Source: Istiophorus platypterus
Lineage: Eukaryota > Chordata > Actinopteri > Istiophoriformes > Istiophoridae
Reading direction: 5' to 3'
DNA length: 64,000 nucleotides
Assembly: GCA_016859345.1 (NCBI GenBank)
Contig: CM029123.1
Coordinates: 5,417,501-5,481,500, forward strand
The notes beneath the pieces are model-generated. The model was not told the origin of the DNA, did not search any database, and worked only from the letters and a program-made list of their open reading frames with translations. The translations under genes were made by a program, and so were the position numbers. Below, piece after piece: positions 12,301 through 24,028 of the stretch; the stretch's first letter is position 1, and each line of letters begins with the position of its first letter.

Positions 12301-15300
12301 AAGAGAGAAGAGGCTGCTGGAGCTCTCCTTCCCTGAAGTAACAGGAGTCAACACTACAAGGTAGAGACAGTTATTAGTGGTCCAGGCAGAGAATCGGAGA
12401 AGGAAGCATTTTCTACAGTTGTATGCAAAAGCAAATGACATATTTTGTTGATTTTTGAAGAGAAAAGAAGTAATTACAACCCCCAAATTTCTCAGATTTA
12501 GCGATAGTTTTAGGCTGTCTTGCCAGCAGAGCATATATAAAATTTACCCACAGATGTGCAATGATGTTCAATTCAGGAGACTGGGAGGACCATCCCAAAA
12601 GCTCCAGCCCGGAGACATAGTTCATGGTCGATTTTGAAATCCGCTTTTGAGAATTATATCAATTATATCCACTTTTTGATAATTAATTATCCTGCTGTAG
12701 AAGTCAACCTCAGTACTTTTGGATCCAGAATTAGATGATATTTAGTAGAATTCACTCTTCCCTCTATCTGCACAATGTTTCTGTGCCACAGGCAACCATA
12801 CAAACCCAAAGCAATAAATTTCCATCTCATACCGAACAGCTGACAAGATGTTCTTTCACTCTTTTGTCAGCTAAACCTTCCTGCAGTTTCTGTGCCGTCA
12901 CAAGGGAGTTTCCCTTCCTTTTCAGCAGACATGTAGGTTACCTGAAGGTTTTCACGGTCTACAAGTCTATATCTTGACTTCTTCCACAGTTGCCTTAACT
13001 GCCCTTTCTTAATTACATTTCAGTCAATGGAAAATTCAAGCTGGAAGCACTTTTCAATCCCAGATTTTTTATGTAGCTTCCCCAGCTTTGTAGGCATCAG
13101 TAAGCTAAATTTTCGGATCCCCAGTCAGTGGTTTAGAGTGTTTGCTGTAGAGGTTGTATTTACTCCTTTTCACTTTAAAAATCAACAAAATATGTCATTT
13201 GCCCTGGGCTGCCTACACTTTTGTATACAACTGTACATATTATCAGTTACTACAGGGTAGTGTTATTATACTCAGCATGCTTTAAGCCTGTGTGTCTGAC
13301 TCTGATGTGATGCCCACCCAGGGAGGGTAAAGCATCTGGCCAAGCAGTGTGTCTGCTGACACTGAAAGGAGACTTCACTCTGAGCGGATCTGCAGGCGAG
13401 GACATGGCCGAGCTGGTTACCATGTTCCTCAGTGGACTGACAGAGCGATCTCAGTATGCTGTGGCCCTGAAGGACATTGACAGACAAGGTCATTGAACCT
13501 GGGAACATACTGATTTGTCCTTCTTGCATTATCCCTCCTCACTGATTGCTTTTGCAAAGTGCCAACTGACTGGTTTCTTATATTCCTCTACAGATGACCC
13601 CACATTCCTCAGCTTCAAGAAAGGAGAACTCATTCTAATTATCAAGGATGACGAGTTTTCTCAACAACGTGGCTGGATAAAGGGCCAAATTGAGAGCACA
13701 GGACAAACAGGGGCCGTTCCAACTGAGGCCATCTTAATCCTACCAACACTCAGCAAACCCTCCAGTGAGGTCATGGTATGGAGATGTCAATGACATATCT
13801 TTCTCAGATGAGTTATTTTGCCCTGGTTCTGTTGAGTATTAAACATGGTGCATGTTTTCCTTATTTCAGAGACTCCTCAATTTGCCTCCTAACCAGAGGA
13901 AGAACATCATAAAGGCAAACCAGAAAGAAACAGGAACAGTGGAGAGATTGGCTCCTGCTACATTAAAGGAGTTCTCCCTTGAGTATTTCAGGTATCTGGA
14001 AATACTTTTTACTATACTACTTATATGCAAGAAAATACTCAAGTAACAATACTGAATGGTGAGATCTCTACCTTGTTTCCTTTGTCCTGCAGGCAGCCCA
14101 CTAAGGATGTTAACCATCAGGTGATTTCTAGGAATGTTGCTCCTGAGAGGCTGTGGGCAAACTCCAGAGAGCCAATCAGGCAGCCCCTCCTCAAGAAACT
14201 GGTGGGCAACTCAGAGCTGAGCCACAAAGCGTGTCTGGCTTTCACTGATATCCTCTACTTACCAGAGTTATACCAAACAGTACCATTTTTGATAACATTT
14301 CTTTAACCAGTGAACAGTTTGGCAGTAGTTAAAACCATAAATTTACTAATCAATATAGCCCAAGATAACTTGCCCAGCTAAGCTAACTGATTTGCTAAGC
14401 TAGCACTGGCAGCGTACAGCCTACCCCGCCAAACTAACCGAACAAGCTTCCTAAGTTAAGGTAACTGAATTTGGAAGCAGCTAGTAAGCAGCATTCAAAT
14501 TCTATCTGTAGCGTCACCATTTAACAGCATGAGCCCAAGATTTCCTATTTTTTAATATTTATGAGATCAGGATGCTTGTTTCCTCCTTGACTGTTGTATA
14601 CCGATCCTGAAATATATGGGAGATTACCCCACCAAGCAGACGCAGAGTCCTCTGGAGCTCACTGACCTGATCTTCGGCCCTGCCACTCAGAATGAGGCGC
14701 TCAGGGATGAGATCTATTGCCAGATTATGAAGCAGATGACCAGCAATAACAACCGGTACATGTCCTTGTCTTAGATTCTGTTATTTTAATCATCAATTGC
14801 TTTAGTTATTGTAGATAGTAAAGCGGTTCACCAATAAGTGAACTGACAGAAAAGTAATTTGATTATCAATTAAAGTAGAAGAAAATGTCAATATTCTCTG
14901 CTTCAAACTTCTCTAATTAGATTTAAAGCTTCTGTCTTTTTTATATATTTGTAAACTGAATATCGCCAGGTTTTGAAGTGGTGGTCAGACAGAACAAGAC
15001 CTTTCAAGACGACTACTTTCTTTTTTCTTTTTTTTTTCTACTGTTTTTAAAGGTATTTAATTAATAAAGAGAATATCTGACCGATTAACTGTTAATAAAA
15101 AATTGTTGTTAGTTGCAGCCCTAGTAAGGTTTTAAGATAAATCAAAACCTGACCTGAGAATTTTAGCAACAAGAGCTTATTCCATCATGCGTTGTGTTTT
15201 AGACAGAAGAAAATACACACTGCGTAAAAAAGACAGATTTGACATTTTCTCTAGAAGTGGAAGTGAGATGGAACCACCCTCCCGTGGTTCAGTGCATGAG

Positions 15301-18300
15301 AGTGGATTTGAGTACACACATGACTTTTTTTCACCGCTGCCTTGTCTGTCGCCCAGGTTCAGCGTGGAGCAGGGCTGGCAGCTGCTGTGGCTCTGCTGCG
15401 GCCTGTTTCCTCCGAGCCAGGCTCTTCTGAGGCACACTCAGCGCTTTCTGGAGTCGCGCCGCAGGGAGCCCCTGGCCTCTGACTGTCTGCAGCGGCTGCA
15501 GAACTCTCTGAGGTTAGACAACTCTCCTGTACCATACGCCACCAATGCGGGGCATTACAGCTCCATGTTTCCCTGATTCAAGAAGTGTGTATGACATGAA
15601 AGGTGTGTGATGAAATCTTTTGCTCCCCCTTATTTAATAGTAACAATTGGAGGGTTTGCGCAAACAGCAGCAGGAGGATTCATAGAGCAGCTAGTTGCAT
15701 GTAGCAAAGTACAAGGCAATTGCAAAACTCCAACCGGGGATAGCAGCCACCACAAAGTGACGTGACAACATGATTGGTGCAGTGAGAATAGGAAATGTAA
15801 AGCGGTGGTGTCTTGTGTTTTTCTAAGGTAATGGCTTCGTAAAAGCTAAACTACTATTACTGAAATGTATGGACTTCTCATCCTCTAGTTTGAGGCAGAA
15901 ATTGCTTGCAGTGATGCTCGCACCATGAAAACAACCCTTTATGCCAAGATGTTGCATTACCTTCACCGTGAGTTGAACTCACTTAACATTTGCATGGCCC
16001 CCTCTATAAATAAATATGATTTACATTCAGTATAACTGTCATCATGACATCAGGAATTGTGACAGAGGCCTATTTTTGACAAGCAGAGTTGATGTATGGT
16101 TGGTCCACTGTGAGAGAATATAATCTCTGCCCGGAATCTGTGGCTAAGTGTCAGAATGTTAAGGTACAGCACAGGATGTGACTCAGCAGTTGCTGTCATT
16201 GTGTAGGATTGAGCCCAGGAAGCTCCCCCCACACCAGGTGGAGGTAGACGCCATAGAACAGAACAGCATCCAGATCTTCCACAAAATCCACTTCCCCAAC
16301 GACACAGCGGAGGTGCGTGGACACGTGGACATAAAAATGTATAAATACAACATTGTAAGAAGCTAATTTAAACATGTTATATCTCTCCTTAACAGTCATG
16401 CCTTTTGTCTTATCTCAGATTTTCGAGGTTGCGAACAGCACTAGGATCAGGGATCTCATTCAAAACATCACCAAGAAGCTCAATCTGGCATCAGCAGAGG
16501 GCTACAGTATTTTTGTCAAAACACAAGACAAGGTTCATTTGACATTTATCAACCTTAGACATCATATTTTGTTGTGGCATTTTGCCATGAATACACTTTC
16601 ATGACTTTCCAGCCCACTGGTCTTACAAAAATCTGTAATTGTGTTTATTTCAGGTCCTCAGTTTGAATGACACAGACTACTTCTTTGATAGTCTGAGACA
16701 AATCACTGACTGGTCCAAAAAAGCCAAGATGACCAAAGACGGTATTAAATCATCATGTGATTAGAGTGACATAGGACATTCGATTCTTTTTTTGTATTTA
16801 CTCATGAAAACCTCTTTGTGTGTGTGTGTTCTGCAGGTGGGCCAGTCAATATATCCTACCTTGTGTTCTTCATGAGGAAGTTGTGGTTCAATGTGATCCC
16901 TGGCAGAGACACAGAGGCCGATCTTATCTTCCATTTCCCTCAGGTACGTGTGGATCATGTAGCTCAATCACCATCATATTTTCCAGGCTGATTAGTTTTT
17001 CCACATGATATGAAAGTCAAATCTTTCCAGGAACTCTCTTCTTCCTGACATATAGATAACGTAGTATCATCAATGCTACCTAATATGACCTGTAGGAATG
17101 TCAGTTGGACAGTGGATCTATAAAGATGCTGCTTTTACTCCTAATGAACTACCCGTTGAATGAACAAGTAGAAAACTTGGTTTAAAGGTCAAACTTGGGC
17201 CCACATCTTTCGGAGACAGCTGAAATAAAACAATATGAAATATCTTCCTAACTTCCAGGAGCTGCCTAAGTACCTGAGAGGCTACCATGTCTGCACCAAA
17301 GAAGAAATGTTCAACATCGCGGCTTTGCTATTCAGGATAAAGGTCGGCAATGACAAGAGCCAGTTTGTCATGATTCCGAAGATGCTGAAGGAGCTTGTGC
17401 CTGCTGATCAACTGAAGGCCATGTCTGAAAATGAGTGGAAGAAGGCATGATAGGTTTTCTTTTCATTGATTTCATTTCCTTAATCCTCGATCCACTGTAT
17501 ATCTTAAAAAATAAGTCTGACATTTTTCTAACTTGTACTTACAGCAACAGATCCTGTGAAAAGACCATAGTCAACAATGCAGTAACTCTTGTCCGTGACA
17601 CTCAGCCCCAGAACCTATTTGTTCTGGCTGAAGATATTAATCTTAAGCAAAACAAAAAGTGCCACTATGCTTCAATTAAAGTGCCAAAGTTCAACCAAGG
17701 GGCCTTTTCAGTCTTTTACACAAGTATTTCTGTCACTTTTCACATGGACAAATGAGTGCACACTTTGGTAAACACTCTCTTAAAGGGTTTGGCTACACAG
17801 ACAATATGGGTTAGTAAGATGAAGTTTTTATTGGTTCTGATGTTTTCATAGAATTGTTGTAAATAAGAAAAATACAAAAATATGACTAGACTCATCCCTT
17901 AAATTGCTGATATGAACAATATAACCCTTATGCCATTCCTGTGATCTTTATCTCGGCTCAATGAGAGTATTGCCTGAGGGCTGTGGGGGCGTTAGAAATT
18001 CATTAACCCCATTAAAAGTGGTGCAAGCACTTTTACAAAACAAGAAGCAATACTCTGTGATACTTACTTTTTTTTCTAATTTTCAGAGTATTGCTGCTTA
18101 TTATAACAAACAAGTTGGTCTGACTGTTGAAGAAGCCAAGGTGACATTTCTGAAGGTGGTTTGCCGCTGGCCAACCTTTGGCTGCGCATTCTTCGAAGTG
18201 AAGGTAAGAGCTGCAGTGAATGCAGCACATATGGTTGGGTGGGCGGTTTATTTATATGATGCTTTGGAGCCTTAACACTCCCTCACAAACTTTGTCACAA

Positions 18301-18870
18301 TAGTGTGCTAACAGCAGATCAACGGCAGATCAACAGAAAGCAAAGAGTCATTTCTTATTTGCCTCTGCAACTTTCTTTTCAGCAAACGTCAGAACCAAAT
18401 TTCCCAGATATTGTGCGAATTGCCATCAGCAAGCAAGGACTCACAATCATCCACCCTAAAACCAAGGTTAATAATCAATCCAAAATAGTAATAGTAAACA
18501 ATTTTCCATTCATCCTCTTCTTATTACTCGCCATTAACAATTCTTTTCTCTTGTAAAGGATGTTCTGGCAAATCACCCATTCAACCGCATAGCTAACTGG
18601 TGCAGCGGAAGCACATACTTTCACATGACAATTGGCAGTTTGGTCAAGGGAAGCAAGTTCCTGTGTGAAACGTCACTGGTAAGATCTGTCATTACACGTG
18701 TGGTATACTCGATGTAAGTAAAGCGTTTTCTCTTTATTTCCTTTTCTTTACATCTGTGATTTCTTTTTTTAAAGGGTTACAAGATGGATGACCTTATAAC
18801 CTCCTATGTCAACATGTACCTCAGAGAGAGAAGGGCAGGACACAGCAGGAACCCACGCTTCAATATCTGA
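966..18870 (+). CDS. myo7b: unconventional myosin VIIb (47 coding exons, 2229 aa)
   Basis: Actin-based motor with two MyTH4-FERM tails. In mammals MYO7B sits at microvillar tips with the intermicrovillar adhesion complex. All 47 exons keep phase and total 6690 nt including TGA. Exons: 966-983, 1092-1193, 1284-1436, 2030-2214, 2524-2645, 2735-2877, 2966-3079, 3224-3377, 3501-3577, 3664-3783, 4019-4158, 4291-4501, 4587-4722, 4807-4964, 5072-5212, 5327-5485, 5584-5676, 6041-6135, 6211-6295, 6384-6602, 7255-7464, 7548-7760, 7853-8017, 8126-8425, 8524-8684, 8773-8899, 8997-9116, 9672-9845, 10643-10870, 10999-11166, 11294-11411, 12234-12360, 13322-13488, 13594-13775, 13870-13991, 14093-14247, 14602-14755, 15357-15512, 16207-16312, 16419-16532, 16654-16741, 16837-16943, 17259-17444, 18087-18203, 18383-18466, 18559-18678, 18775-18870. 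VIIb rather than VIIa: the short N-terminus MLHLSKGDFVWF has VIIb length, and [13 protein letters not shown] and the linker [15 protein letters not shown] match VIIb. The start ATG aligns with the mammalian start. It is slightly longer than the human protein because of an insert in exon 24. Confidence 0.95.
2301..2320. repeat. (TGAC)n microsatellite in myo7b intron 4
   Basis: Five tandem copies of the tetranucleotide TGAC are read directly in the intron between exons 4 and 5. Confidence 0.85.
6041..7464 (+). other. myo7b: myo7b neck: five IQ motifs and a charged helix, exons 18-21
   Basis: Five IQ-like light-chain sites follow one another, with cores [51 protein letters not shown] and [14 protein letters not shown] (about residues 758-875). 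A short Glu/Lys/Arg-rich segment follows in exon 21 (about 876-920). This is shorter than the single alpha helix of myosin VIIa and agrees with the VIIb assignment. The intron at 6603-7254 shows nothing I can identify. Confidence 0.88.
9297..9340. repeat. (TGTC)n-(TATC)n compound microsatellite in myo7b intron 27
   Basis: A short TGTC run passes into a TATC run, read directly. The surrounding intron (9117-9671) has no other recognised content. Confidence 0.9.
10079..10239 (-). repeat. dispersed fish foldback-type repeat, intronic fragment
   Basis: On the minus strand this reads as a pattern of CTTTCTTGC, GAGTTAGATGA, a CATGTCT box, GTGAAGCTACAGCCAGC and TAGCTTAGC. It shares this pattern with copies at 22791-22975, 23890-24028 (minus) and 39085-39470. 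It is a dispersed repeat common in fish genomes as far as I remember; the formal family name needs a repeat-library search. It lies in myo7b intron 28. Confidence 0.6.
12416..13233. mobile_element. degenerate Tc1/mariner-type transposon with matching ends, in myo7b intron 32
   Basis: The ends form inverted repeats: CAGTTGTATGCAAAAG at the left, and CAGTTGTATACAAAAG read inward from the right. TA dinucleotides at 12414-12415 and 13234-13235 flank them, as expected for the Tc1/mariner TA target duplication. On the minus strand near 12540-12610 a fragment resembling the C-terminal Tc1 transposase motif ([14 protein letters not shown]) is visible. The rest is broken by stops, so it is an inactive copy. 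Confidence 0.8.
13594..13775 (+). other. myo7b: myo7b SH3 domain exon 34
   Basis: Residues about 1635-1695 read [16 protein letters not shown] followed by RGWIKGQ and TGAVPTEAI. These are the ALYDY-like start, the tryptophan and the final beta strand of an SH3 fold, placed between FERM1 and MyTH4-2 as in all myosin VII tails. The exon is phase 1 at its start and phase 0 at its end. Confidence 0.87.
14248..14601 (+). other. myo7b: AT-AC U12-type intron of myo7b (intron 36)
   Basis: No GT donor fits the end of exon 36. Instead ATATCCTCT at 14248-14256 matches the U12 donor consensus (ATATCCTT). TCCTTGAC at 14584-14591 matches the U12 branch-point consensus, and the intron ends in AC at 14600-14601, 11 nt after the branch A. 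Splicing here gives the conserved [12 protein letters not shown] across the junction, whereas reading through gives unrelated residues and a stop. Confidence 0.85.
14845..15122. mobile_element. hAT-type MITE fragment in myo7b intron 37
   Basis: The right end AGTTGCAGCCCTAG is the reverse complement of the widespread TAGGGCTGCAACTAAC terminus of hAT MITEs in fish. Internally CTTCTGTC, TGTAAACTGAATATC, GGTTTTGAAGTGGTGGTCAGAC and CAAGACGA follow the familiar order of this element. The left boundary is eroded and approximate. Confidence 0.65.
17445..18086 (+). other. myo7b: GC-AG intron of myo7b (intron 43)
   Basis: The exon ends AAGAAG at 17444 and is followed by GCATGA, so the donor is GC. The acceptor TTTTCAG ends at 18086. 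The resulting junction W-K-K-S-I-A-A-Y is conserved in myosin VII. No GT donor in reach keeps the frame before the TGA at 17448-17450. The interior of the intron shows nothing I recognise. Confidence 0.7.
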
Positions 18871-19290
18871 GCCTTGTACTCAGCAGATGTAAAACAACAC
18901 ACTCAACATGTAGTGTGTGCACATGCATTACGGGGCAGAGAAAAAATAGTTTGCTGTTTTTTAAAGTACAATCAACTTTATTTGTGCACTGTGAGAAAAA
19001 GACATTGATTTAATTAAATGAAACAAATTGCTTGTAGATTTCTCACATTTTATTTAAAACAAATGTTTCTTTAGCATGTAAACAAGTGACATAATCTGGA
19101 GTGAAGAAGTCTAATGGAAGGCAATACTGTGTACATATTTTCTGATGAACTTTTATGCTATTAGTGTTTCATGCTGATCTGCAAATCAAACGGTGTTCAC
19201 AAATGTGTCGCCTGTCGAGAAACAAATAATACTCACGTTGAATGAATGGAAAAGATAAATAAATATAACCCAGATTGAATAAATGTGAAT
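18871..19290 (+). other. myo7b: myo7b 3' UTR with poly(A) signals
   Basis: AATAAA hexamers at 19258-19263 and 19278-19283 follow the TGA at 18868-18870 by about 0.4 kb. No coding sequence is seen between. Which signal is used cannot be told from sequence. Confidence 0.6.
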
Positions 19291-19758
19291 ATTCGACATG
19301 TGTATTATTTAACTTAAAATCCATTAATCTAATGAAATAAGCTTTTTGAAATACTACATGTGCACATGTTTTGACACTCTTTTTACGTCTGATCCACAAA
19401 CATGTTGCATTTAAGTTCTGTCAGACCAAAGTCAGTCCAATGTCTGGCTTTTCGACTCATTCTTATGGACATTTCAGTTCAGGAAAAGTTTTTTTTCTCC
19501 AAAACATAATGTATTTCATCCAATTTCACAAATATGTTTAGGTTTAGATATTTATATGCATGGGAAACATTATGTTACATCTTTAAAGTTTGGTTTTGTT
19601 TGTTTGTGGACAGAAAAACAAAGCAATCATAATTTGTTCACAAACCATCATGTACATCCATTAATATTGCCTTAAATCTGTTGATCGTTAAACACTAATT
19701 TTTCACCATTATTGACACCAATTCCTCCCCAAATTAATCTGCTTGCCTTTTGAATATT

Positions 19759-20085
19759 AAAGGGTCCCTGTGGGATTTTTTTGTTAACACGAGTTATGTT
19801 GAAAAACCTCTTAATCGTGCATTGTTTACATACATGTTTGCTAGCTTGCAATCTACCTCTTCGTTGGCTTTGTGAGCACATTGCTACTCTTTTTTGCACG
19901 TTATTGCCACCGAGTGTCGATCACTGGAGTAGTATGCAACCAACCACGTGATGTGGATTTTAACAGTGTCGCTCACATGCTTCAACACTCACATGTGTAT
20001 CCTTGTGTGCATACACAATACAAACAAAATGGGGCAAAAGATTGCTCCATAGCTCCATAGGTCCGAAACTTCATAGGGTACCTTT
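19759..20085. mobile_element. possible MITE with short imperfect inverted ends
   Basis: The left end AAAGGGTCCCTGTGG pairs imperfectly with the right end, which reads inward as AAAGGTACCCTATGAAG. The length of about 330 bp and lack of coding capacity fit a non-autonomous element. Target-site duplication is not clear. Confidence 0.35.
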
Positions 20086-22790
20086 AGTCAAGCCTAAGCT
20101 CTAAATGATTTGCATTCAAAAGAGAAAAACATTGAATTACACATTTATTGTTGAGAAATTATTTTTCTCTGAGAACAATTTAAAATAATAGGTCATCCCA
20201 AAGTCTGTTCAGGAGTTTCACGGCCCAAAAAGTTGCGAGCATCTTATTTTCTGTCATTTTTTCAGCAACTGGCAAAACACTCATAGTGGTAAGAAGAATG
20301 ATACGTTTTTCATAGTAAACACTTACACAAAGCAATGTTTTACATCAGCGCTACGAGACGCACAACAGACAAAGCGAAGAAGCGGAACAAAAGTGGAGGC
20401 CATCCCCATTAACAGTTGGCAGTAGATTAACAGGGCAGTGATATCAAAGCTTCTCCACAGTCCGGCACAGAGAGTGGCTTCATTCAAATCAACAGAATAC
20501 CATTTGCATATCGATGATAGAGAGACGAGAAAGCGTCCGTGTATCTGACACACAGCTGTGAAATCCTTGTATGAAAGAAATATTATCCCCCTCAGCCAGT
20601 GGGTCTTCTCTCCACATCTGTCTGGTGGCTGTGTGACTGATTATTTTGGGCATTCCAATTTAGGATGCCCCCAGGAGGCAAGAGACTAACAAGGGCCTCT
20701 GTTTTCTCCAAAGACCCCCCCCACCCTCTTGTTTTTCACTTGCTCCCCTATGGGGCATGGGGCCCTCTCTAGAACATAACAGTCCATCTACAAAAGATGA
20801 TCTCTGAGACTTCAGTCATAAACTTCTCAATTGACAACACAGCCCATCTTCTATGTATCAGTGGTGTGTTGGGAGTTCATGGTAAAGGCACTTGGTGCAC
20901 CACTAGGCCTGGTTTCCATGGAGTCATACCCGACAACTCGTTGCGACTGAGGCATGCCATTCTTCTCCCCGCTGCTAAAATGTGCTGCTTATTCTGACTC
21001 AGGCTATTGTGGAGTGCACAAGTGGCTCTCTGAGGAGAAGGGTATGGAGTAAGAAAGGGTGGGGTCAAGGTTCAAATGAAAGGCTCCCATCAGGACTCCT
21101 TTTCTGTTATCAAATTTGTCGAGACAAAAAAGAGCTACAGTCTTAATCCCAAGTGCATCTTGAGGGAGAGAAAGGGGGTTATAGGACGGCATTCTTTGTG
21201 GCAGGGGTTGTTCTTCCACAGCTCGGCGGAGAAACTCCCAGTCTGCAATCTGCCTCACGTACAACTGCTGCGCAGCTCTCTGCTCCTGCGCTGACTGTCA
21301 TCCATTCTGACTTGCTCCTTAAGCGACCAACCTTTGCCTCTGTCTAAAAATCTACAGAGCTTGGGTAAGTTAAAATCTTTCCTCAGATTTTAATAAAGCA
21401 ATAGCGATTAATTCAATTTCTGGTCATTTTACCAGACATTTAGTGATTTTTTTAGTGACCAGACATGAGTGATTTCTTCTACAGTTGTATTCTTTAGAGT
21501 AATGTATCATTGATTGTAGATCTACCAAGTTCACTGTCAAATAGTAGTAGTATAGTAGTATTTATTCTGTGACTGGGTCACTTTTGTCACTGTTGAGAAT
21601 TTTGACTGATTTTAATGAACTGTTCAGTGATGACATATGCTTTTTAGGATCAGAAGGATGAATATCATGTATTTAATCCAATAACTACATTTCAATTTTA
21701 TAATACTTGGGTTTTACTGTGATGAGTTTTAACAATAAAAGACTGTACAAAGTATAGCTGTTGCAGTTTGGACACAACTAATCTCTGAAAATAACCAAAG
21801 CAAGGATGCTCAGTCCCCTCTTTGCTGACACTCCTCAAATGTGAATGCATGCTCAGATCTGCTTACTCAGATCATTGTGATGGAGGCATATGTCAGGGTT
21901 GTCTCTCTTTAGGATTATCCCTCCTGGAATCTGTATTTATGGAAGCTTTTCCATTCAGCTGTGCTGCTCCTGGTTTGTTATCCCTACTGGGAATGCAGCC
22001 CTTTTCTTGGGGGGAACTTGTGCTCATGAATGAGCTGAGTCTGAGCCTTGGCTGGGAAATGCCCTCCATTGTGAGTCTCACAGAATTAACAGTGCACACA
22101 CTGAAAAGAGCCACAGTGCTGCATCTGGCTGGTTCGTAATGGGCCAAAAGTCTGGATGGTGAGCTGGTGAAACACAGATTTAGCCCAGACAGATAGAAAA
22201 AAATCCCTTTCCCTTTTTTTTTAAGGAGCGCTGATATGGTTAAGCATTATTTAATCACATTTCATTGTTTTGTGAGCTAGCTGCAGTGTGTATTTTGATC
22301 CTTCCCTTCAGCTAAATACACATCTGCTGGATGACACGTTCATCCCTGTGACACATGTTTTGATATTGTTCTTGGATCCCCCACAAATACCAAAGTGAAC
22401 GTTTGAGAGGAGCTTTTTTTGAGGTTCAACCATTTGAGGTATTGGCGTTCCCGCCCCACTGATGTTTTTGTATATGTTAGGCTCAAGCAGAAAAGGAAGA
22501 GATAAAAACAAAATATGGGGAGCGAACAGTTGGAGCTCAGGGGGAGGAGTGGGTGGTCATTTTTTGAGGTGTGTCTAAATTGTAGGAAAAAAGAAACAAA
22601 GGAAATAAAAACAATCCAAAGGGGAATGTTGGAAATGATTTTGATCATTTTCATACATAAACTTTAACATTTCAAACTGCCACAGAGGAAATGACTCTGA
22701 TGTCTCCAGAAAGTTGCATTTAATGATAGATATATTTTTAAAAGGCTTTTTTATTTAGGCATGCCCACTTTTACGTCTTGTGCATAACTC

Positions 22791-24028
22791 TTAAAGTTGA
22801 AGTCTGACATTTTTGAAAAGATACACATTCACTTTCTTGCTGAGAGTTAGTTGAGAAAATAGATACCACTCTCATGTCTGTCTGATCAATATGAAGCTTG
22901 GCTCAGCACAGAGACTGGAAACGGAGGAAGGCTTGCCTGATTCTGTCCAGAAGTAACAAAATCCAGCCTAATGCTGCATTGGGTACTCAGACGTCCCTGT
23001 TTTCCAGGGACATTCCCTGAGTTTTTCCCCAAGTGGACTGGAGATGTCCCAGGAAATCTCCCCGTTTTTAACCGTGAAGTAGAAACAGACCAGACAGAAA
23101 AACCAGCAGCAGAACAAACAGGCAGACGTTTCACCGTGTGCTTGTTTTAGCCAACAGAAGGGAATGGCTGCTTGCTATAGCAGCTCTATAGGACTCTTCC
23201 TCTACTACTAACCACTCACTTGCCTAGTTTTAGAGAAAACTGCTGTGTAAAACCTGAGCAGAAACCAGCAAATGTAACAGTGAATCCACAACATCCCCTC
23301 AAACGTCTTAAGCCAGGGGCTAGACCCAGGGTTAGAACCGGGGATGGGGTTACGGAACATGGAACCGTACTACCAGATGATAGGGAGCTGACCAGAGTGT
23401 GACCACGGCCACAATGCCATCTACAAAGATAGTGCATCATTTTTAATTTAACATATTTTAACATGCTATTTCTTTAGCAGGTGTCAAGGGTTTATTGGGC
23501 TGCATCTGTAACTCGTTTTACAAATTGTCAATGGGGAGTGTGACTCGGCCTAAAAAAAAAAGAGAACCACAGTATTTTATCTATTCGTTTATGATCCATC
23601 ATTAAAGAGCATTTTCTTGGTTGAGTGTTCCATAGTTTACCATGGTTTCACTCACCATGTTTGGCTGCTGGGTGATTTTCTAAGCTGCTCAGTTATTGTC
23701 CAAACCTATCAGATGGCCTTCACCATCGTTTATCACAGTTACCATGGTCAAAATCCATGAAACCGGAATTTGTTATTTAATAGATGAAAACATTGGATAT
23801 TTTTAAGATACGTTGACCTGCAGGACCTGAAATGTCCCTGGTTATCTCCTCAGAAATCTCATCCCTGTGGGTTTTTCGTCTCCTTGCTATGTTAACTGGC
23901 TCCTGCCACTAGCTTCACATTTAGTTTACAGACATGGGAACAGTGTTCATCTAAACATCTCACTACTGCCGTGAAAGCAAAAACCCCAGAACATCTTTCC
24001 AAGAATGTCCGACCTGTTCCTTTGAAGT
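22791..24028. repeat. 1.2-kb block bounded by oppositely oriented copies of one repeat
   Basis: The left copy at 22791-22975 (plus: TTCACTTTCTTGCTGAGAG, GATACCACTCTCATGTCTG, ATATGAAGC) faces a right copy at 23890-24028 in reverse orientation (AGCTTCACATTTAG, CAGACATGGGAACAGTG, ending TTCCTTTGAAG). Between them is about 0.9 kb of unrecognised sequence with no coding potential. It could be one long-ended foldback element or two independent insertions. Confidence 0.55.

Larger units (their letters stand above)
7548..13488 (+). other. myo7b: myo7b first MyTH4-FERM unit, exons 22-33
   Basis: MyTH4-1 starts near residue 978 ([12 protein letters not shown]) and includes [10 protein letters not shown] and [12 protein letters not shown]. 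It is split by exon 24 (residues 1072-1171), a Ser/Thr/basic insert with an internal duplication. FERM1 starts near exon 28 and carries [15 protein letters not shown]. In family members these units bind the adhesion-complex scaffolds of stereocilia or microvilli. The introns at 9117-9671, 9846-10642 and 11412-12233 hold repeats noted separately or nothing identifiable. Confidence 0.88.
13870..18870 (+). other. myo7b: myo7b second MyTH4-FERM unit, exons 35-47
   Basis: MyTH4-2 covers exons 35-38 ([46 protein letters not shown]). FERM2 covers exons 39-47 and ends with [19 protein letters not shown] and a short basic tail [15 protein letters not shown] that differs from the mammalian C-terminus. 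The intron between exons 36 and 37 is of AT-AC type. The donor of exon 43 is GC rather than GT, because an in-frame TGA follows almost at once (17448-17450) and the next exon restores the conserved K-S-I junction. Confidence 0.9.

Noticed and set aside
14248..14285. Continuing myo7b exon 36 to a GT at about 14280
   Set aside because: It would insert non-conserved residues (YLPELYQT) and lose the conserved LKYMGDYP junction; the U12 splice explains the sequence fully.
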